A stretch of 63,159 bases of DNA from NCBI GenBank assembly GCA_905221505.1, contig CAJNDL010000006.1, forward strand, positions 1-63,159, in the 5' to 3' direction. The notes under the pieces were generated by a model that saw only the letters and a list, made by a program, of their open reading frames with translations, was not told the DNA's origin and searched no databases. This document shows, one piece after another, positions 34,201 to 45,651 of this stretch. This DNA is from a bacterium (GTDB taxonomy: Bacteria > Bacillota > Bacilli > Lactobacillales > Streptococcaceae). Every line of letters starts with the position of its first letter. Position 1 is the first letter of the stretch. The position numbers were made by a program, and so were the translations under genes.

Positions 34201-34527
34201 CTAACTATCTTGGCTTAATTCAAGTATCTCTATTACCTTATGAACAATCATCTTATGCTGTGGATGTTTCTGAATCTTCAATAACAGTTCCATCGTCTCA
34301 GTATCTTGTGGTACAGAATAAGGTAAGAAAAAATCACTCAATGGAACTTCCAAAGCATCAACAATCTTCACAAAAGTTTCCAAAGAGATATTTCTATGAC
34401 TATTCTCTATTTGACTGATATAAGGAACACTTAGATTTGTTCTTTCTGCTAATTCTTGCTGTGTAATCTTCTTTGAAACTCGTAAGTCTCGTATCTGATT
34501 ACTTATAGTTTCTAATATATTATCCAT
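34201..34527 (-). CDS. XRE-family transcriptional regulator
   Basis: 108 residues. Helix-turn-helix at about 8-62: LRVSKKITQQELAERTNLS, then VPYISQIENSHRNISLETF. The C-terminal 40 residues are duplicated as a relic at 32770-32904. It is divergent from the Excalibur gene at 34712; an inverted repeat at 34566-34605 lies between the two starts and is a likely operator. It may control that small operon. Confidence 0.85.
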   Translation of the reverse strand: MDNILETISNQIRDLRVSKKITQQELAERTNLSVPYISQIENSHRNISLETFVKIVDALEVPLSDFFLPYSVPQDTETMELLLKIQKHPQHKMIVHKVIEILELSQDS

Positions 34528-34565
34528 TCCTTCACCCTCTATGTTAAATCTACTATCTATCTTAT

Positions 34566-34605
34566 AGATTAAACAATCAGGTTTACATTCTCTATAGTTT
34601 AATCT
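34566..34605. promoter_or_regulatory. Inverted repeat between divergent XRE and Excalibur genes
   Basis: AGATTAAAC (34566-34574) and GTTTAATCT (34597-34605) are perfect 9-bp arms 22 bp apart, centre to centre about three helical turns, suited to binding by XRE dimers. The forward gene has its own extended -10, TGATATAAT, at 34640-34648. Confidence 0.55.
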
Positions 34606-34711
34606 TTTATAAAAATATATTCCATTGTTAAAGTTTGTGTGATATAATTATAACTATTAGGAAACATTTCTTTTATTTCATTAAATAAAGTTAAATATTA
34701 GGAGGTTATAT

Positions 34712-35551
34712 ATGCTTAAAAAACTTAAGGAATTGAGCAAAGAACAAAAGATTATAGGTAGTATTGTACTATTGCTTATCCTTATTCTGTTCTTCACACT
34801 ATTAACTAGCGGTAGCACTAAACACTCACAAGTTCAAACTAAGGCTAGTGATTCTGTCAAGCAGTCTTCACAAGTTAAACAGTCTAGTTCTTCTTCCTCT
34901 ACTTCATCATCCAGTAGTGAAACTAGCTCTAAAATAGAGAAATGGTCTCCAACTGGACATATAGCTGTAGACGCTTATCTAAATACACCACAAATTAAAA
35001 TCATACTACGAGCCAAAGCAGTGAGAGAGATAGCACACAAACTCTCTAACACAGATAAACTCTACGAAGTTGAAGCTGAGGTAATTGGGATTGAAGAAAA
35101 AGATGAATACCGTGAGTATAACATAACAGGTAAGAAGCTTCTTATCCGTACACCTGAGTCACTAGCTGTGAAAATGAATGAACTTATGGTCTATACGGGA
35201 AATACAGTATCTTTAGAAAAATATGATTCAATCGATAAAGGCTCGTTAGTAATCAGTGAAGTGAGAAAAACAGAAAAAGCACAAGAAGAGGAAAAAGCAA
35301 GTATTGAAGCCTCCAAATCAAAAGAGGAGGAAAAGAAAGCATCTTCACGAGAAAAAGAGCAAGAACAAGCTTCATCTCACACTACAACTACTCCTACACA
35401 ATCGTCTACATCTGCTCCACAATCAAATTTAAGACCGTTCAAAAACTGTAAGGAAGCACGCAAAGCAGGACGTGTAAACATACCTGCTAGTGACCCACAA
35501 TACGGTCCATGGTTAGATAGAGACAAAGACGGATACGGATGTGATGAATAG
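34712..35551 (+). CDS. Secreted/membrane-anchored protein with C-terminal Excalibur domain
   Basis: 279 residues: an N-terminal membrane segment (about 16-34), a serine-rich linker, a folded region (about 80-190), a Lys/Glu/Ser/Thr-rich linker and a C-terminal Excalibur calcium-binding domain (about 240-279) with FKNCKEARKAG and DRDKDGYGCDE. Excalibur domains bind calcium with a DxDxDG loop and two cysteines, and occur on extracellular proteins. AGGAGG precedes the ATG. It overlaps the next gene by 8 bp. Confidence 0.75.
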   Translation: MLKKLKELSKEQKIIGSIVLLLILILFFTLLTSGSTKHSQVQTKASDSVKQSSQVKQSSSSSSTSSSSSETSSKIEKWSPTGHIAVDAYLNTPQIKIILRAKAVREIAHKLSNTDKLYEVEAEVIGIEEKDEYREYNITGKKLLIRTPESLAVKMNELMVYTGNTVSLEKYDSIDKGSLVISEVRKTEKAQEEEKASIEASKSKEEEKKASSREKEQEQASSHTTTTPTQSSTSAPQSNLRPFKNCKEARKAGRVNIPASDPQYGPWLDRDKDGYGCDE

Positions 35552-35999
35552 TAAAAAAGTTCTTATTCTACTGTCACTACTACTTATTCTAATTGTCACA
35601 TTCACAGCATGCTTAACCACTCAGCCACAAACAGACTACCAGATAGCTGTAAACAGATTCCAAAAGATAAGTATAGAGGCTGTAGAACAGAAAATACAAC
35701 ATCAAGAAAGCTTTTATCTATACACAGGTAGAGAAGGTTGCCCATATTGTCAAAAATTTGCTCCAAAACTAGCAAAAGCAGTCGATAAAACTAAGATAAC
35801 TGTGTATTACTTGGATAGTGAGCATATAGATAAGACAAGTTGGAATAACTTTAAAACAACCGTAGGATTCAAAACAATACCCAATCTCACTTACTTCACA
35901 AATGGTACAGTATATGACAGCTTATCAGATGCAAGTCAAGCTAGTATTGAAGGAATTGAATTATTTGTAAGTAAGTACAAATATCTAAGGCAAAAATGA
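35544..35999 (+). CDS. Thioredoxin-like lipoprotein (CPYC)
   Basis: 151 residues from the ATG at 35544 (a GTG at 35541 is also possible). The signal peptide ends in TFTAC, a lipobox-like site. A thioredoxin fold follows, with the redox motif EGCPYCQKF and the cis-proline region KTIPNLTYF. It resembles bacteriocin accessory proteins (PedC/BrcD type) that form or reduce disulfides outside the cell. The preceding Excalibur protein has conserved cysteines and may be its substrate; the two genes overlap. Confidence 0.7.
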   Translation: MNSKKVLILLSLLLILIVTFTACLTTQPQTDYQIAVNRFQKISIEAVEQKIQHQESFYLYTGREGCPYCQKFAPKLAKAVDKTKITVYYLDSEHIDKTSWNNFKTTVGFKTIPNLTYFTNGTVYDSLSDASQASIEGIELFVSKYKYLRQK

Positions 36000-36211
36000 G
36001 AAGCGATGGACATATAGATTTTAGTGTGAGCTCAGAACCTATGGGAGCTGCAATGGGAATATATCCCTCTGAAACAAGTATACCTATGAAACGATTTGAG
36101 AATAACCAAATGGTATCAATCGAAGACCCAACTGATAAAAGTAAAACTAGAATTATCATTACTCAAACACATCCATCTGATGAAAAAGCTGTCTACTATA
36201 AAATAGATTAA
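35996..36211 (+). CDS. Small 71-residue ORF after the thioredoxin-like gene
   Basis: Starts in a 4-bp ATGA overlap with the stop of the thioredoxin-like gene, a typical coupled arrangement. The product (MRSDGHIDFSVSSEPMGAAM at the start) has no signal peptide, membrane segment or cysteine. No family recognised. The overlap and clean frame support it as a gene, but it may be the remnant of a longer one. Confidence 0.45.
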   Translation: MRSDGHIDFSVSSEPMGAAMGIYPSETSIPMKRFENNQMVSIEDPTDKSKTRIIITQTHPSDEKAVYYKID

Positions 36212-36308
36212 ATCAAAATTAACTTTGATTGAAAATAATGGCATAAAAGAGGATTAGATGAAGTGGTTTAGATTTGTTTAGTTCCTATTTAGAAAATCTT
36301 CCTACAAT

Positions 36309-36357
36309 AAAACGCATAATATCAAGATTTTTTAACACTTGATACTATGCGTTTTTC
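36309..36357. terminator. Bidirectional terminator before luxS
   Basis: AAAACGCATA and TATGCGTTTT, with an inner TATCAAG/CTTGATA stem, make a long hairpin with T runs on both strands. It serves the forward accessory operon and the reverse luxS gene. Confidence 0.8.
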
Positions 36358-36396
36358 TGGTTTTGAAGACTTTTTTGCCTAGCCTCTTTTTTACGT

Positions 36397-36879
36397 TTAA
36401 ATCACATGACGCTCAAAGGCATCATCTGAGATTCCTTGTTCCAAGATGAGTTTAGCCCATTCTTTAGCAGAGAAGAGGCTGTGATCCTTGTAGTTTCCGC
36501 AAGATTCGATGGTTGTTCCTGGGACATCTTCCCAAGTAGTGGTTTCAGCGATTTCCTTGAGCGAATCTTTGATAACAGCTGCAATCTCGGCGCTGGTATG
36601 GCGTCCCCACATAATCATGTGGAAGCCTGTGCGACAGCCAAATGGTGAACAGTCAATCATACCGTCAATGCGGGTACGGATGAGTTTTGCCAAGAGGTGC
36701 TCGATAGTGTGAAGGCCAGCGGTAGGGATCGAGTCTTCGTTTGGCTGCACCAAGCGAATATCATAATTGGAGATGATGTCTCCCTTTGGCCCTGTTTCTT
36801 CCCCAATCAAGCGGACATAGGGTGCTTTAACAATAGTGTGGTCAAGTTCAAAACTTTCAACAATAACTTCTTTTGACAT
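36397..36879 (-). CDS. luxS: S-ribosylhomocysteine lyase LuxS
   Basis: 160 residues from the ATG at 36879 (a longer frame upstream lacks support). The metal-binding HTIEH motif (about 56-60) and the catalytic cysteine region [11 protein letters not shown] are present. It cleaves S-ribosylhomocysteine to homocysteine and DPD, the AI-2 precursor. On the minus strand TATAAT (complement 36907-36912) lies upstream and AAAGGA precedes the ATG. It lies downstream of clpL, as in pneumococcus. Confidence 0.97.
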   Translation of the reverse strand: MSKEVIVESFELDHTIVKAPYVRLIGEETGPKGDIISNYDIRLVQPNEDSIPTAGLHTIEHLLAKLIRTRIDGMIDCSPFGCRTGFHMIMWGRHTSAEIAAVIKDSLKEIAETTTWEDVPGTTIESCGNYKDHSLFSAKEWAKLILEQGISDDAFERHVI

Positions 36880-36973
36880 GGTAAATCCTTTCAGTTTTCT
36901 TCTTTCATTATAACATAAAGCTGGCCCCTGAGACAGAGAGAAAACCTCTCCGAGAGTGGAGAGGTTCAAATCG

Positions 36974-38458
36974 TTACTTACGATACAAACGGTCGTATTG
37001 GTAGTAAGGGTCAAAGGTTACGTTGATACCCAATTTGCGAAGGACATTCTTGTCTTCATCTGTCAAGATGATGGTTGAGTGGGCTTCGCTTCCTTTGAGG
37101 TTGCCAAGCTCTTCCATAGCGCGGGCAGCATCAGGATTTTCCGTAGCTGTGATAGCCAGTGCAATCAAGATTTCATTTGAATGAAGGCGTGGGTTGCGGC
37201 TACCTAGATGATCGATTTTAAGACCTTGGATTGGTTTGACAAGTTCAGGCTCGATGAGTTTTACTTCTTTAGCAATGTCAGCTGATTTCTTGATGGCGTT
37301 GATAAGAGCAGCGGCTGTAGGACCAAAGAGCTCGGAGTTCTTACCAGTCACGATTTCACCAGTTGGCAATTCAAGGGCTAGGGCTGGTCCGCCAGTTTCT
37401 TCTGCTTTTTGACGGGCAACAACAGCAACCTTGCGGTCTGAAGGTGTGATACCGAGGTCGTTCATGAGCAACTCAATTTTCTTGACAGCAGCTTCGCCAA
37501 CTTTTTCAGCCTTGAAGTCAAGAACAGTTTGATAGTAGCGACGGATGATTTCTTGTTTAGAGGCTTCGATAGCAGCCTCGTCATCAGTAATAGCGAAACC
37601 AACCATGTTGACACCCATATCTGTCGGTGAAGCGTATGGAGACTCTCCTAGGATACGTTCCAACATGCGCTTGAGCACTGGGAAGATTTCGATATCACGG
37701 TTGTAGTTGACAGTGGTTTCTCCGTAGGTTTGGAGATGGAAAGGGTCAATCATGTTGACATCATCAAGGTCTGCAGTTGCAGCCTCGTAGGCCAAGTTGA
37801 CCGGGTGATGAAGAGGAAGATTCCAAACTGGGAAGGTTTCAAATTTAGCGTAACCAGACTTGATACCATTGATTTGGTCGTGGTACATATTGGACATACA
37901 GGTTGCCAATTTTCCAGAACCAGGTCCAGGAGCGGTTACGACAATCAAGTTGCGACTGGTTTTGATGTAGTCGTTTTTCCCCATACCTTCTGGAGAAATG
38001 ATATGATCCATATCTGTTGGATATCCTTTGATTGGATAATGAAGATAAGAATCAATTCCGTTTTTATCGAGTTGGTTGCGGAAGGCATCTGCAGCGGGTT
38101 GGCCAGCGTACTGTGTGATGACAACGGAGCCGACAAAAATTCCCAATTCATTGAATTTATCAATCAAGCGAAGAACTTCTTGGTCATAAGAAATGCCCAA
38201 GTCACCACGTGCTTTAGAGTGCTCGATATTGCTTGCATTAATAGCAATCACAACCTCAACCTGCTCTTTCAATTCTTGCAAGAGCTTGATTTTGTTGTCA
38301 GGCTCATAACCAGGAAGGACACGAGCAGCGTGGAAATCTTCTAACATTTTACCACCAAACTCCAAGTAGAGTTTGCCGTCAAATTGGTTAATGCGCTCCA
38401 AAATGTGGTCGCGCTGTAGATTCAAATATTGTTCAGAACTAAAAGCTTGTTTTTTCAT
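36974..38458 (-). CDS. DUF1846 family protein
   Basis: 494 residues, starting [20 protein letters not shown]. It matches the conserved DUF1846 family found between luxS and dexB in streptococci (pneumococcal SP_0341, from memory). The stretch [20 protein letters not shown] near 175 looks like a nucleotide-binding loop. Cytoplasmic, function unknown. Minus-strand TATAAT is at complement 38478-38483, divergent from dexB. Confidence 0.85.
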   Translation of the reverse strand: MKKQAFSSEQYLNLQRDHILERINQFDGKLYLEFGGKMLEDFHAARVLPGYEPDNKIKLLQELKEQVEVVIAINASNIEHSKARGDLGISYDQEVLRLIDKFNELGIFVGSVVITQYAGQPAADAFRNQLDKNGIDSYLHYPIKGYPTDMDHIISPEGMGKNDYIKTSRNLIVVTAPGPGSGKLATCMSNMYHDQINGIKSGYAKFETFPVWNLPLHHPVNLAYEAATADLDDVNMIDPFHLQTYGETTVNYNRDIEIFPVLKRMLERILGESPYASPTDMGVNMVGFAITDDEAAIEASKQEIIRRYYQTVLDFKAEKVGEAAVKKIELLMNDLGITPSDRKVAVVARQKAEETGGPALALELPTGEIVTGKNSELFGPTAAALINAIKKSADIAKEVKLIEPELVKPIQGLKIDHLGSRNPRLHSNEILIALAITATENPDAARAMEELGNLKGSEAHSTIILTDEDKNVLRKLGINVTFDPYYQYDRLYRK

Positions 38459-38601
38459 TTTTTTACCTCTGACCTCTATTATAATAAAAAAATGGAAGTT
38501 AGGAAACTATGGAGTTAAAAAAGGAATCAAAAAGATTAGGCAAACGCTTGCACAAAATTCCCAAAAACGCTATCATAGACTGTAGATTATTAAAATAATG
38601 A

Positions 38602-40218
<1,617 letters not shown>

Positions 40219-40256
40219 ACATTTTTTGCAGAAAAATTTAAAATTGAAATCGTATA

Positions 40257-40302
40257 AAAACAAGGGAGGACTGCATGAAAGGCAGAAATCCTTTGTTTTT
40301 TA
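40257..40302 (+). terminator. Terminator of dexB
   Basis: AACAAGG and CCTTTGTT enclose an inner CTGC/GCAG stem; followed by TTTTTT. Confidence 0.75.
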
Positions 40303-40344
40303 TGACGAAAGTTTATAAACTTTCATTCTCGAAATTCAATTAAC

Positions 40345-40373
40345 TTTACAAATTTCCTCTATTTTGGTAAAAT
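40345..40373 (+). promoter_or_regulatory. Promoter of the AliB-like gene
   Basis: TTTACA (40345-40350), 17 bp, TAAAAT (40368-40373). AAGGAGAAAG lies before the ATG at 40413. Confidence 0.65.
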
Positions 40374-40412
40374 AAACTTGTGTTACAAAAACTAACATAA
40401 AGGAGAAAGAAG

Positions 40413-42371
40413 ATGAATACAAAAAAGCGTGTCCTTAGCGCAGGCCTGACCTTTGCGGCTGCTTTGCTTTTAGCTGCTTGCGGACAATCGGGTTCAGATA
40501 CAAAAACTTACTCATCAACCTTTAGTGGAAATCCAACTACATTTAACTATTTATTAGACTACTACGCTGATAATACATCGATTATAACCAACCTAGTTGA
40601 TGGCTTGCTTGAAAATGACAACCACGGGAACTTAGTTCCATCTTTGGCAGAAGACTGGTCTGTTTCAAGCGACGGTCTGACTTATACCTACAAATTGAGA
40701 AAAGATGCCAAATGGTTCACAGCTGACGGTGAAGAGTACGCTCCAGTCAAGGCACAGGATTTTGTGACAGGGATTAAATACGCAGTGGACAATAAATCAC
40801 AGGCCATTGACTTGATTCAAAATTCAATCAAGGGCTTGAATGATTATATTACAGGAGCGGATTCTGACTTTTCTAAGGTTGGGGTGAAGGCCATAGATGA
40901 CCAGACTGTTGAGTATACTTTGGCACGCCCAGAGCCTTACTGGAACTCAAAAACAACTAACAGTATTCTTTTCCCAGTAAACGAAGAGTTTCTAAATTCA
41001 AAAGGGCAAGATTTTGGTACTCTATCTCCAGATAGTATTCTTTACAGCGGACCTTATTTGTTAAAAGATTTCACATCAAAATCATCAATCGAGTATGTGA
41101 AAAATCCGCATTACTACGATCATGACAAAGTATCGATTGAACACGTGAAATTGGCTTACTTTGATGGCTCAGACCAAGAATTGACCATCCGTAACTTTGA
41201 AAGTGGAGCCTATTCAATCGCTGGGGTTTATCCAAATAGTTCTAACTTTGCTAAGACCAAGGAAAAATATAAGGATAATATCGTCTATAGCTTGCAGGAC
41301 AAGACTTCTTGGTATTTCAATTTTAACATCAATCGTAAGGCCTACAACCACACATCTAAAACGACAGATGAGCAGAAGAAATCAACTGAGACAGCTGTCT
41401 TGAACAAGAACTTCCGTCAAGCGGTGAACTTTGCCTTGGATCGTACAGCCTATTCTGCTCAGTCAAATGGGGAAGAAGCAGCTAGCAAGACCCTTCGTAA
41501 CACCCTAGTGCCTCCTACATTTGTCCAAGTTGGAGACAAGACCTTTGGAGAAGTAGTCGCTTCTAAATTGGTCAACTACGGAACAGAATGGTCAGGTATT
41601 AACTTGGCAGATGCTCAGGATGCCTATTTTAACAAAGAAAAAGCCCAAGCAAAATTTGCGGAAGCTAAAAAGGAATTGGCAAGTCAAGGTGTGACTTTCC
41701 CTATTCACTTGGATGTGGCTGTTGATCAAACAAGTAAAAATGCTGTGACAGGTATGAACTCTGTTAAGCAGACCCTTGAGTCAGTTTTAGGTGCTGATAA
41801 CATTGTCATTGATGTTCAGCAACTTTCAACAGATGATTTTAATAACGTAGCCTTCTTGGCGCCGACTCCAGCTGATCGAGACTACGATTTGAGCTTTGAT
41901 GGTTGGGTAGGTGATTACCAAGATCCATCAACCTATCTCAATCCTTTCAATGCAGAGGATGGATTCTACCTCAAGATCTTTGGTCTAGATGCTCAGGAAG
42001 ATAAAGCTAAGATTGCTAGTTTGGGTCTTGATACCTATACCAAGATGCTCAAAGATGCAGATAGCGAAAATAAAGATGTTGCCAAACGCTATGAAAAATA
42101 TGCTGAAGCACAGGCTTGGATGATTGATAATTCTCTGATCATGTCAGCTATGTCAAGTGGTGGAACAGCATCTGTCACCAAAGTGACGCCATTTACAAGG
42201 GGTTATTCATTGGTCGGTATCAAGGGTGATGGCAATAACTATAAGTACATGAAACTGCAAAAAGATACTGTGACAACCAAACAGTTTGAAGAAGCGAAGA
42301 CCAAATGGGAGCAAGAAAGCAAAAAAGCAATCGAAAAAGCTCAAAAAGAAGCAGAAAATCATGTGAAATAA
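40413..42371 (+). CDS. AliB-like oligopeptide-binding lipoprotein
   Basis: 652 residues with a lipoprotein signal (LLLAAC, Cys about residue 23). The body is an SBP_bac_5 peptide-binding protein close to AliA at 61089: NVIDGLLEND there and NLVDGLLENDN here, and shared blocks DWSVS-DGLTYTYK, KAQDFVTG, FRQA, LRN-VPPTFVQ. It binds peptides for the Ami importer, perhaps as a sensor. Similar extra copies (aliB-like ORFs) occur between dexB and aliA in commensals and non-encapsulated pneumococci. Here it coexists with a full set of capsule genes. Confidence 0.9.
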   Translation: MNTKKRVLSAGLTFAAALLLAACGQSGSDTKTYSSTFSGNPTTFNYLLDYYADNTSIITNLVDGLLENDNHGNLVPSLAEDWSVSSDGLTYTYKLRKDAKWFTADGEEYAPVKAQDFVTGIKYAVDNKSQAIDLIQNSIKGLNDYITGADSDFSKVGVKAIDDQTVEYTLARPEPYWNSKTTNSILFPVNEEFLNSKGQDFGTLSPDSILYSGPYLLKDFTSKSSIEYVKNPHYYDHDKVSIEHVKLAYFDGSDQELTIRNFESGAYSIAGVYPNSSNFAKTKEKYKDNIVYSLQDKTSWYFNFNINRKAYNHTSKTTDEQKKSTETAVLNKNFRQAVNFALDRTAYSAQSNGEEAASKTLRNTLVPPTFVQVGDKTFGEVVASKLVNYGTEWSGINLADAQDAYFNKEKAQAKFAEAKKELASQGVTFPIHLDVAVDQTSKNAVTGMNSVKQTLESVLGADNIVIDVQQLSTDDFNNVAFLAPTPADRDYDLSFDGWVGDYQDPSTYLNPFNAEDGFYLKIFGLDAQEDKAKIASLGLDTYTKMLKDADSENKDVAKRYEKYAEAQAWMIDNSLIMSAMSSGGTASVTKVTPFTRGYSLVGIKGDGNNYKYMKLQKDTVTTKQFEEAKTKWEQESKKAIEKAQKEAENHVK

Positions 42372-42382
42372 TGATGAGCAGT

Positions 42383-42428
42383 TCTATTGGATGATTTTTA
42401 TAAAGTCGTCCTAATAGGGCTGTTTTTT
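42383..42428 (+). terminator. Terminator of the AliB-like gene
   Basis: CTATTGGATGATTT and its near complement AGTCGTCCTAATAG form an imperfect stem, then GGGCTGTTTTTT. Confidence 0.55.
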
Positions 42429-42498
42429 GCTGTACGGGCTAGTAGTTGTCTAGCTATGTTGAATTGTAAATGAAATACTGTATTAATTTTGATGGTTT

Positions 42499-42649
42499 AA
42501 TACTCAATGAAAATCAAAGAGTAACTGGGAAGCCAGCTCAAACTACAGCTTTGAAGTGGTAGATAGAACTGACGAAGTCAGCTTAAAATACTGTTTTGAG
42601 GTTGCAGATAGACGCTGACGTACTTTGAAGAGATTTTTGAAAAGTATAA
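42499..42649. repeat. BOX element upstream of the capsule promoter
   Basis: Opens with TACTCAATGAAAATCAAAGA and closes with GAAGAGATTTTTGAAAAGTA; ACTGACGAAGTCAG and TTTTGAGGTTGCAGATAG are typical BOX module text. BOX copies are often found at this place upstream of pneumococcal cps. With the terminator before and promoter after, it fills the gene-free stretch 42372-42762. Confidence 0.75.
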
Positions 42650-42725
42650 GTGCTCATGATGTACAAGCAATCTATATCTAAGAATGTTTATAAACTTGCT
42701 AAATGTAGAATTTATCTTTAGAAAG

Positions 42726-42734
42726 TGATACAAT
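42726..42734 (+). promoter_or_regulatory. Capsule (cps) promoter, extended -10
   Basis: TGATACAAT (42726-42734) lies 28 bp before the wzg start. The -35 region is poor. It should drive the operon from wzg onwards. Confidence 0.6.
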
Positions 42735-42762
42735 AGTAATATTAAATGTATAGGTGATAATC

Positions 42763-44208
42763 ATGAGTAGACGTTTTAAAAAATCACGTTCACAGAAAGT
42801 GAAGCGAAGTGTTAATATAGTTTTGTTGACTATTTATTTATTGTTAGTTGGTTTTTTATTGTTCTTAATCTTTAAGTACAATATACTTGCTTTCAAGCAC
42901 GTTAATATAGTGGTCGCAGTTTTTGCCGTGATGGTTGCTGTGATTGCTACACTATTAATAATCTATAAAAAAGCAGAAAAGTTCACGATTTTCTTTTTGA
43001 CACTAGCTGTTTTAGTGAGTTCAGTTTCTTTATTTACTCTGCAGCAATTTATAGGATTTACCAGTCATATTAATGCAACTTCAAATTATTCAGAGTATTC
43101 TCTCAGTGTCGTCGTTTTAAAGGATAGTGATATCAATAATGTCACACAATTATCTAGTGTAACGGGACCAACAGGTACGGATAATGAGAATATTCAAAAG
43201 CTAATCGCTGATATTAAGACGAGTCAAAATAAGGAATTGACAGTTGAAGAAAGTAGCTCCTATCTTGCAGCCTATAAGAGTTTATTGGCTGGAGATACGA
43301 AAGCGATTATATTAAATAGTGTCTTTGAAAATATTATCGAATCGGAATATCCTGACTATGCTTCAAAAATTAAGAAAATTTATACTAAAAAAATGACCAA
43401 GGATGTTGAGATCCCTAAGGTATCTAAAGATCGCTTCTTTAATATCTATGTCAGTGGTATTGATACTTACGGTGCCATTAGTTCAGTTTCGCGCTCAGAT
43501 GTCAATATCTTGATGACGGTCAATAGGGATACGAAGAGAATCCTTCTTACAACAACTCCACGAGATTCATATGTTCCTATTGCTGATGGTGGAAATAATC
43601 AAAAGGATAAATTAACTCATGCTGGTATATATGGAGTTGATTCATCTATTCATACCCTAGAGAACCTTTATGGTGTAGATATTAATTATTATGTTCGTTT
43701 GAATTTTACATCATTTTTGAAATTGATTGACCTGTTGGGAGGGGTAGATGTTTATAACGATCAAGAATTTACAGCTCTACATGGGAAGTTCCATTTTCCG
43801 GTGGGAAATGTTCATCTAGACTCTGAGCAAGCTCTAGGTTTTGTACGTGAACGCTACTCACTAGCTGATGGAGACCGTGACCGTGGTCGCAACCAACAAA
43901 AGGTCATTGTAGCAATTATTCAGAAGTTAACTTCCACAGAGGCCTTGAAAAACTATAGTAGTATTCTTCAAGGATTGCAGGATTCCCTTCAAACAAATAT
44001 GCCGATTGAGACTATGATGGATTTAGTGAATACTCAATTGGAAAGTGGAGGGAATTATAAAGTAAATTCTCAAGATTTAAAAGGGACAGGTCGGATGGAT
44101 CTTCCTTCTTATGCAATGCCAGACAGTAGTCTCTATATGATGGAAATAGATGAGAGTAGTTTAGCTACAGTCAAAGCAGCCATACAGGATGTGATGGAGG
44201 GTAGATGA
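42763..44208 (+). CDS. wzg: Wzg (CpsA), LytR-CpsA-Psr family ligase/regulator
   Basis: 481 residues from the ATG at 42763, the pneumococcal length; a GTG at 42754 would add three. Three membrane segments at the N-terminus (about 22-40, 48-65, 74-92), an accessory domain, then the LCP domain (about 230-400) with [16 protein letters not shown] and [23 protein letters not shown] proteins attach capsule polymer to peptidoglycan from its lipid carrier. First gene of the cps operon; the stop is 1 bp before wzh. Confidence 0.95.
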   Translation: MSRRFKKSRSQKVKRSVNIVLLTIYLLLVGFLLFLIFKYNILAFKHVNIVVAVFAVMVAVIATLLIIYKKAEKFTIFFLTLAVLVSSVSLFTLQQFIGFTSHINATSNYSEYSLSVVVLKDSDINNVTQLSSVTGPTGTDNENIQKLIADIKTSQNKELTVEESSSYLAAYKSLLAGDTKAIILNSVFENIIESEYPDYASKIKKIYTKKMTKDVEIPKVSKDRFFNIYVSGIDTYGAISSVSRSDVNILMTVNRDTKRILLTTTPRDSYVPIADGGNNQKDKLTHAGIYGVDSSIHTLENLYGVDINYYVRLNFTSFLKLIDLLGGVDVYNDQEFTALHGKFHFPVGNVHLDSEQALGFVRERYSLADGDRDRGRNQQKVIVAIIQKLTSTEALKNYSSILQGLQDSLQTNMPIETMMDLVNTQLESGGNYKVNSQDLKGTGRMDLPSYAMPDSSLYMMEIDESSLATVKAAIQDVMEGR

Positions 44209-44209
44209 A

Positions 44210-44941
44210 ATGATAGATATCCATTCGCATATCGTTTTTGATGTAGATGATGGGCCAAAGTCGATAGAGGATAGCAAGGCGCTTTTAAGAGAAGCTTATA
44301 ATCAAGGAGTTCGAATGATTGTGTCTACTTCGCATCGTCGAAAAGGGATGTTTGAGACTCCAGAAGAAAAAATTGCAACAAATTTTATTAAGGTTCGTGA
44401 AATTGCAAAAGAAGTAGCAGATGATTTAGTCATTGCTTATGGCGCAGAGATATACTATACTCTGGATGTTCTAGAAAAGCTAGAAAGAAAAGAAATTCCC
44501 ACTCTTAATGATAGCCGTTATGCTTTGATTGAGTTTAGCATGCATACTCCCTATCGTGAGATTCATACGGGATTGAGCAATATTTTGATGTTGGGAATAA
44601 CACCAGTAATTGCTCATATTGAACGTTATGATGCTTTAGAGAATAATGAAAAACGCGTTCGCGAACTGATTGATATGGGTTGCTATACTCAGATAAATAG
44701 TTATCATGTTTTAAAACCTAAGCTCTTTGGTGAAAGATATAAATTCATGAAAAAGAGAGCTCGGTATTTTTTGGAACGTGATTTAGTTCATGTAGTTGCA
44801 AGTGACATGCACAATTTAGACAGTAGACCTCCATATATGGAACAGGCATATGATATCATTGCTAAGAAATATGGAGCGAAAAAAGCGAAAGAACTTTTTG
44901 TAGAAAATCCCAGAAAAATTATAATGGATCAATTAATTTAG
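44210..44941 (+). CDS. wzh: Wzh (CpsB), manganese-dependent tyrosine phosphatase
   Basis: 243 residues, PHP fold. Metal ligands: MIDIHSHI at the start (H5, H7), HR near 43, a conserved His near 136 and ASDMHN near 200. It removes phosphate from the tyrosine kinase Wze and so tunes capsule output. 8 bp before wzd. Confidence 0.95.
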   Translation: MIDIHSHIVFDVDDGPKSIEDSKALLREAYNQGVRMIVSTSHRRKGMFETPEEKIATNFIKVREIAKEVADDLVIAYGAEIYYTLDVLEKLERKEIPTLNDSRYALIEFSMHTPYREIHTGLSNILMLGITPVIAHIERYDALENNEKRVRELIDMGCYTQINSYHVLKPKLFGERYKFMKKRARYFLERDLVHVVASDMHNLDSRPPYMEQAYDIIAKKYGAKKAKELFVENPRKIIMDQLI

Positions 44942-44949
44942 GAGAAAAT

Positions 44950-45642
44950 ATGAAAGATCAAAACACTTTGGAAATCGATGTATTTCAAATATTCAGAGCT
45001 TTATGGAAAAGAAAGTTAGTCATTTTATTAGTGGCAATTATAACTTCTTCAGTTGCTTTTGCCTACAGTACTTTTGTTATCAAACCTGAGTTTACTAGTA
45101 CGACTCGGATTTATGTAGTTAACCGTAATCAAGGAGAGAAGTCTGGTTTAACCAATCAAGACTTGCAGGCAGGATCATACTTGGTTAAAGACTATCGTGA
45201 AATTATCCTATCGCAGGATGTTTTGGAGAAAGTTGTTTCTGATTTGAAATTAGATTTGACGCCGAAAGGTTTGGTTAATAAAATCAAGGTCAAAGTTCCG
45301 GTTGATACCCGTATCGTATCCATTTCAGTTAATGATCGAGTTCCTGAAGAGGCAAGCCGTATCGCGAACTCTTTGAGAGAAGTGGCGGCTCAAAAAATTA
45401 TCAGTATTACTCGTGTTTCTGATGTGACAACACTGGAAGAAGCAAGACCAGCGATATCACCGTCTTCGCCAAATATTAAACGCAATACACTAATTGGTTT
45501 TTTTGTCGGATTGATTGCCATAAGTGTTACAGTCCTTCTTCTTGAACTTGTGGACACACGAGTGAAACGTCCGGAAGATATCGAAGATGCACTGCAGATG
45601 ACACTTTTGGGAGTTGTACCAAACTTGGATAAGCTGAAATAG
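44950..45642 (+). CDS. wzd: Wzd (CpsC), chain-length regulator / kinase activator
   Basis: 230 residues: membrane segments at about 20-40 and 178-198 with a Wzz-type outside domain between, and a proline-rich stretch ([11 protein letters not shown]) before the second segment. It works with Wze as a split bacterial tyrosine kinase. AGGAG precedes the ATG. Confidence 0.95.
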   Translation: MKDQNTLEIDVFQIFRALWKRKLVILLVAIITSSVAFAYSTFVIKPEFTSTTRIYVVNRNQGEKSGLTNQDLQAGSYLVKDYREIILSQDVLEKVVSDLKLDLTPKGLVNKIKVKVPVDTRIVSISVNDRVPEEASRIANSLREVAAQKIISITRVSDVTTLEEARPAISPSSPNIKRNTLIGFFVGLIAISVTVLLLELVDTRVKRPEDIEDALQMTLLGVVPNLDKLK

Positions 45643-45651
45643 GAGAAAGAG

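Noticed and set aside
36880..37014. Longer N-terminus for LuxS
   Set aside because: The extension contains the promoter and ribosome site, and the known LuxS start [10 protein letters not shown] is at 36879.
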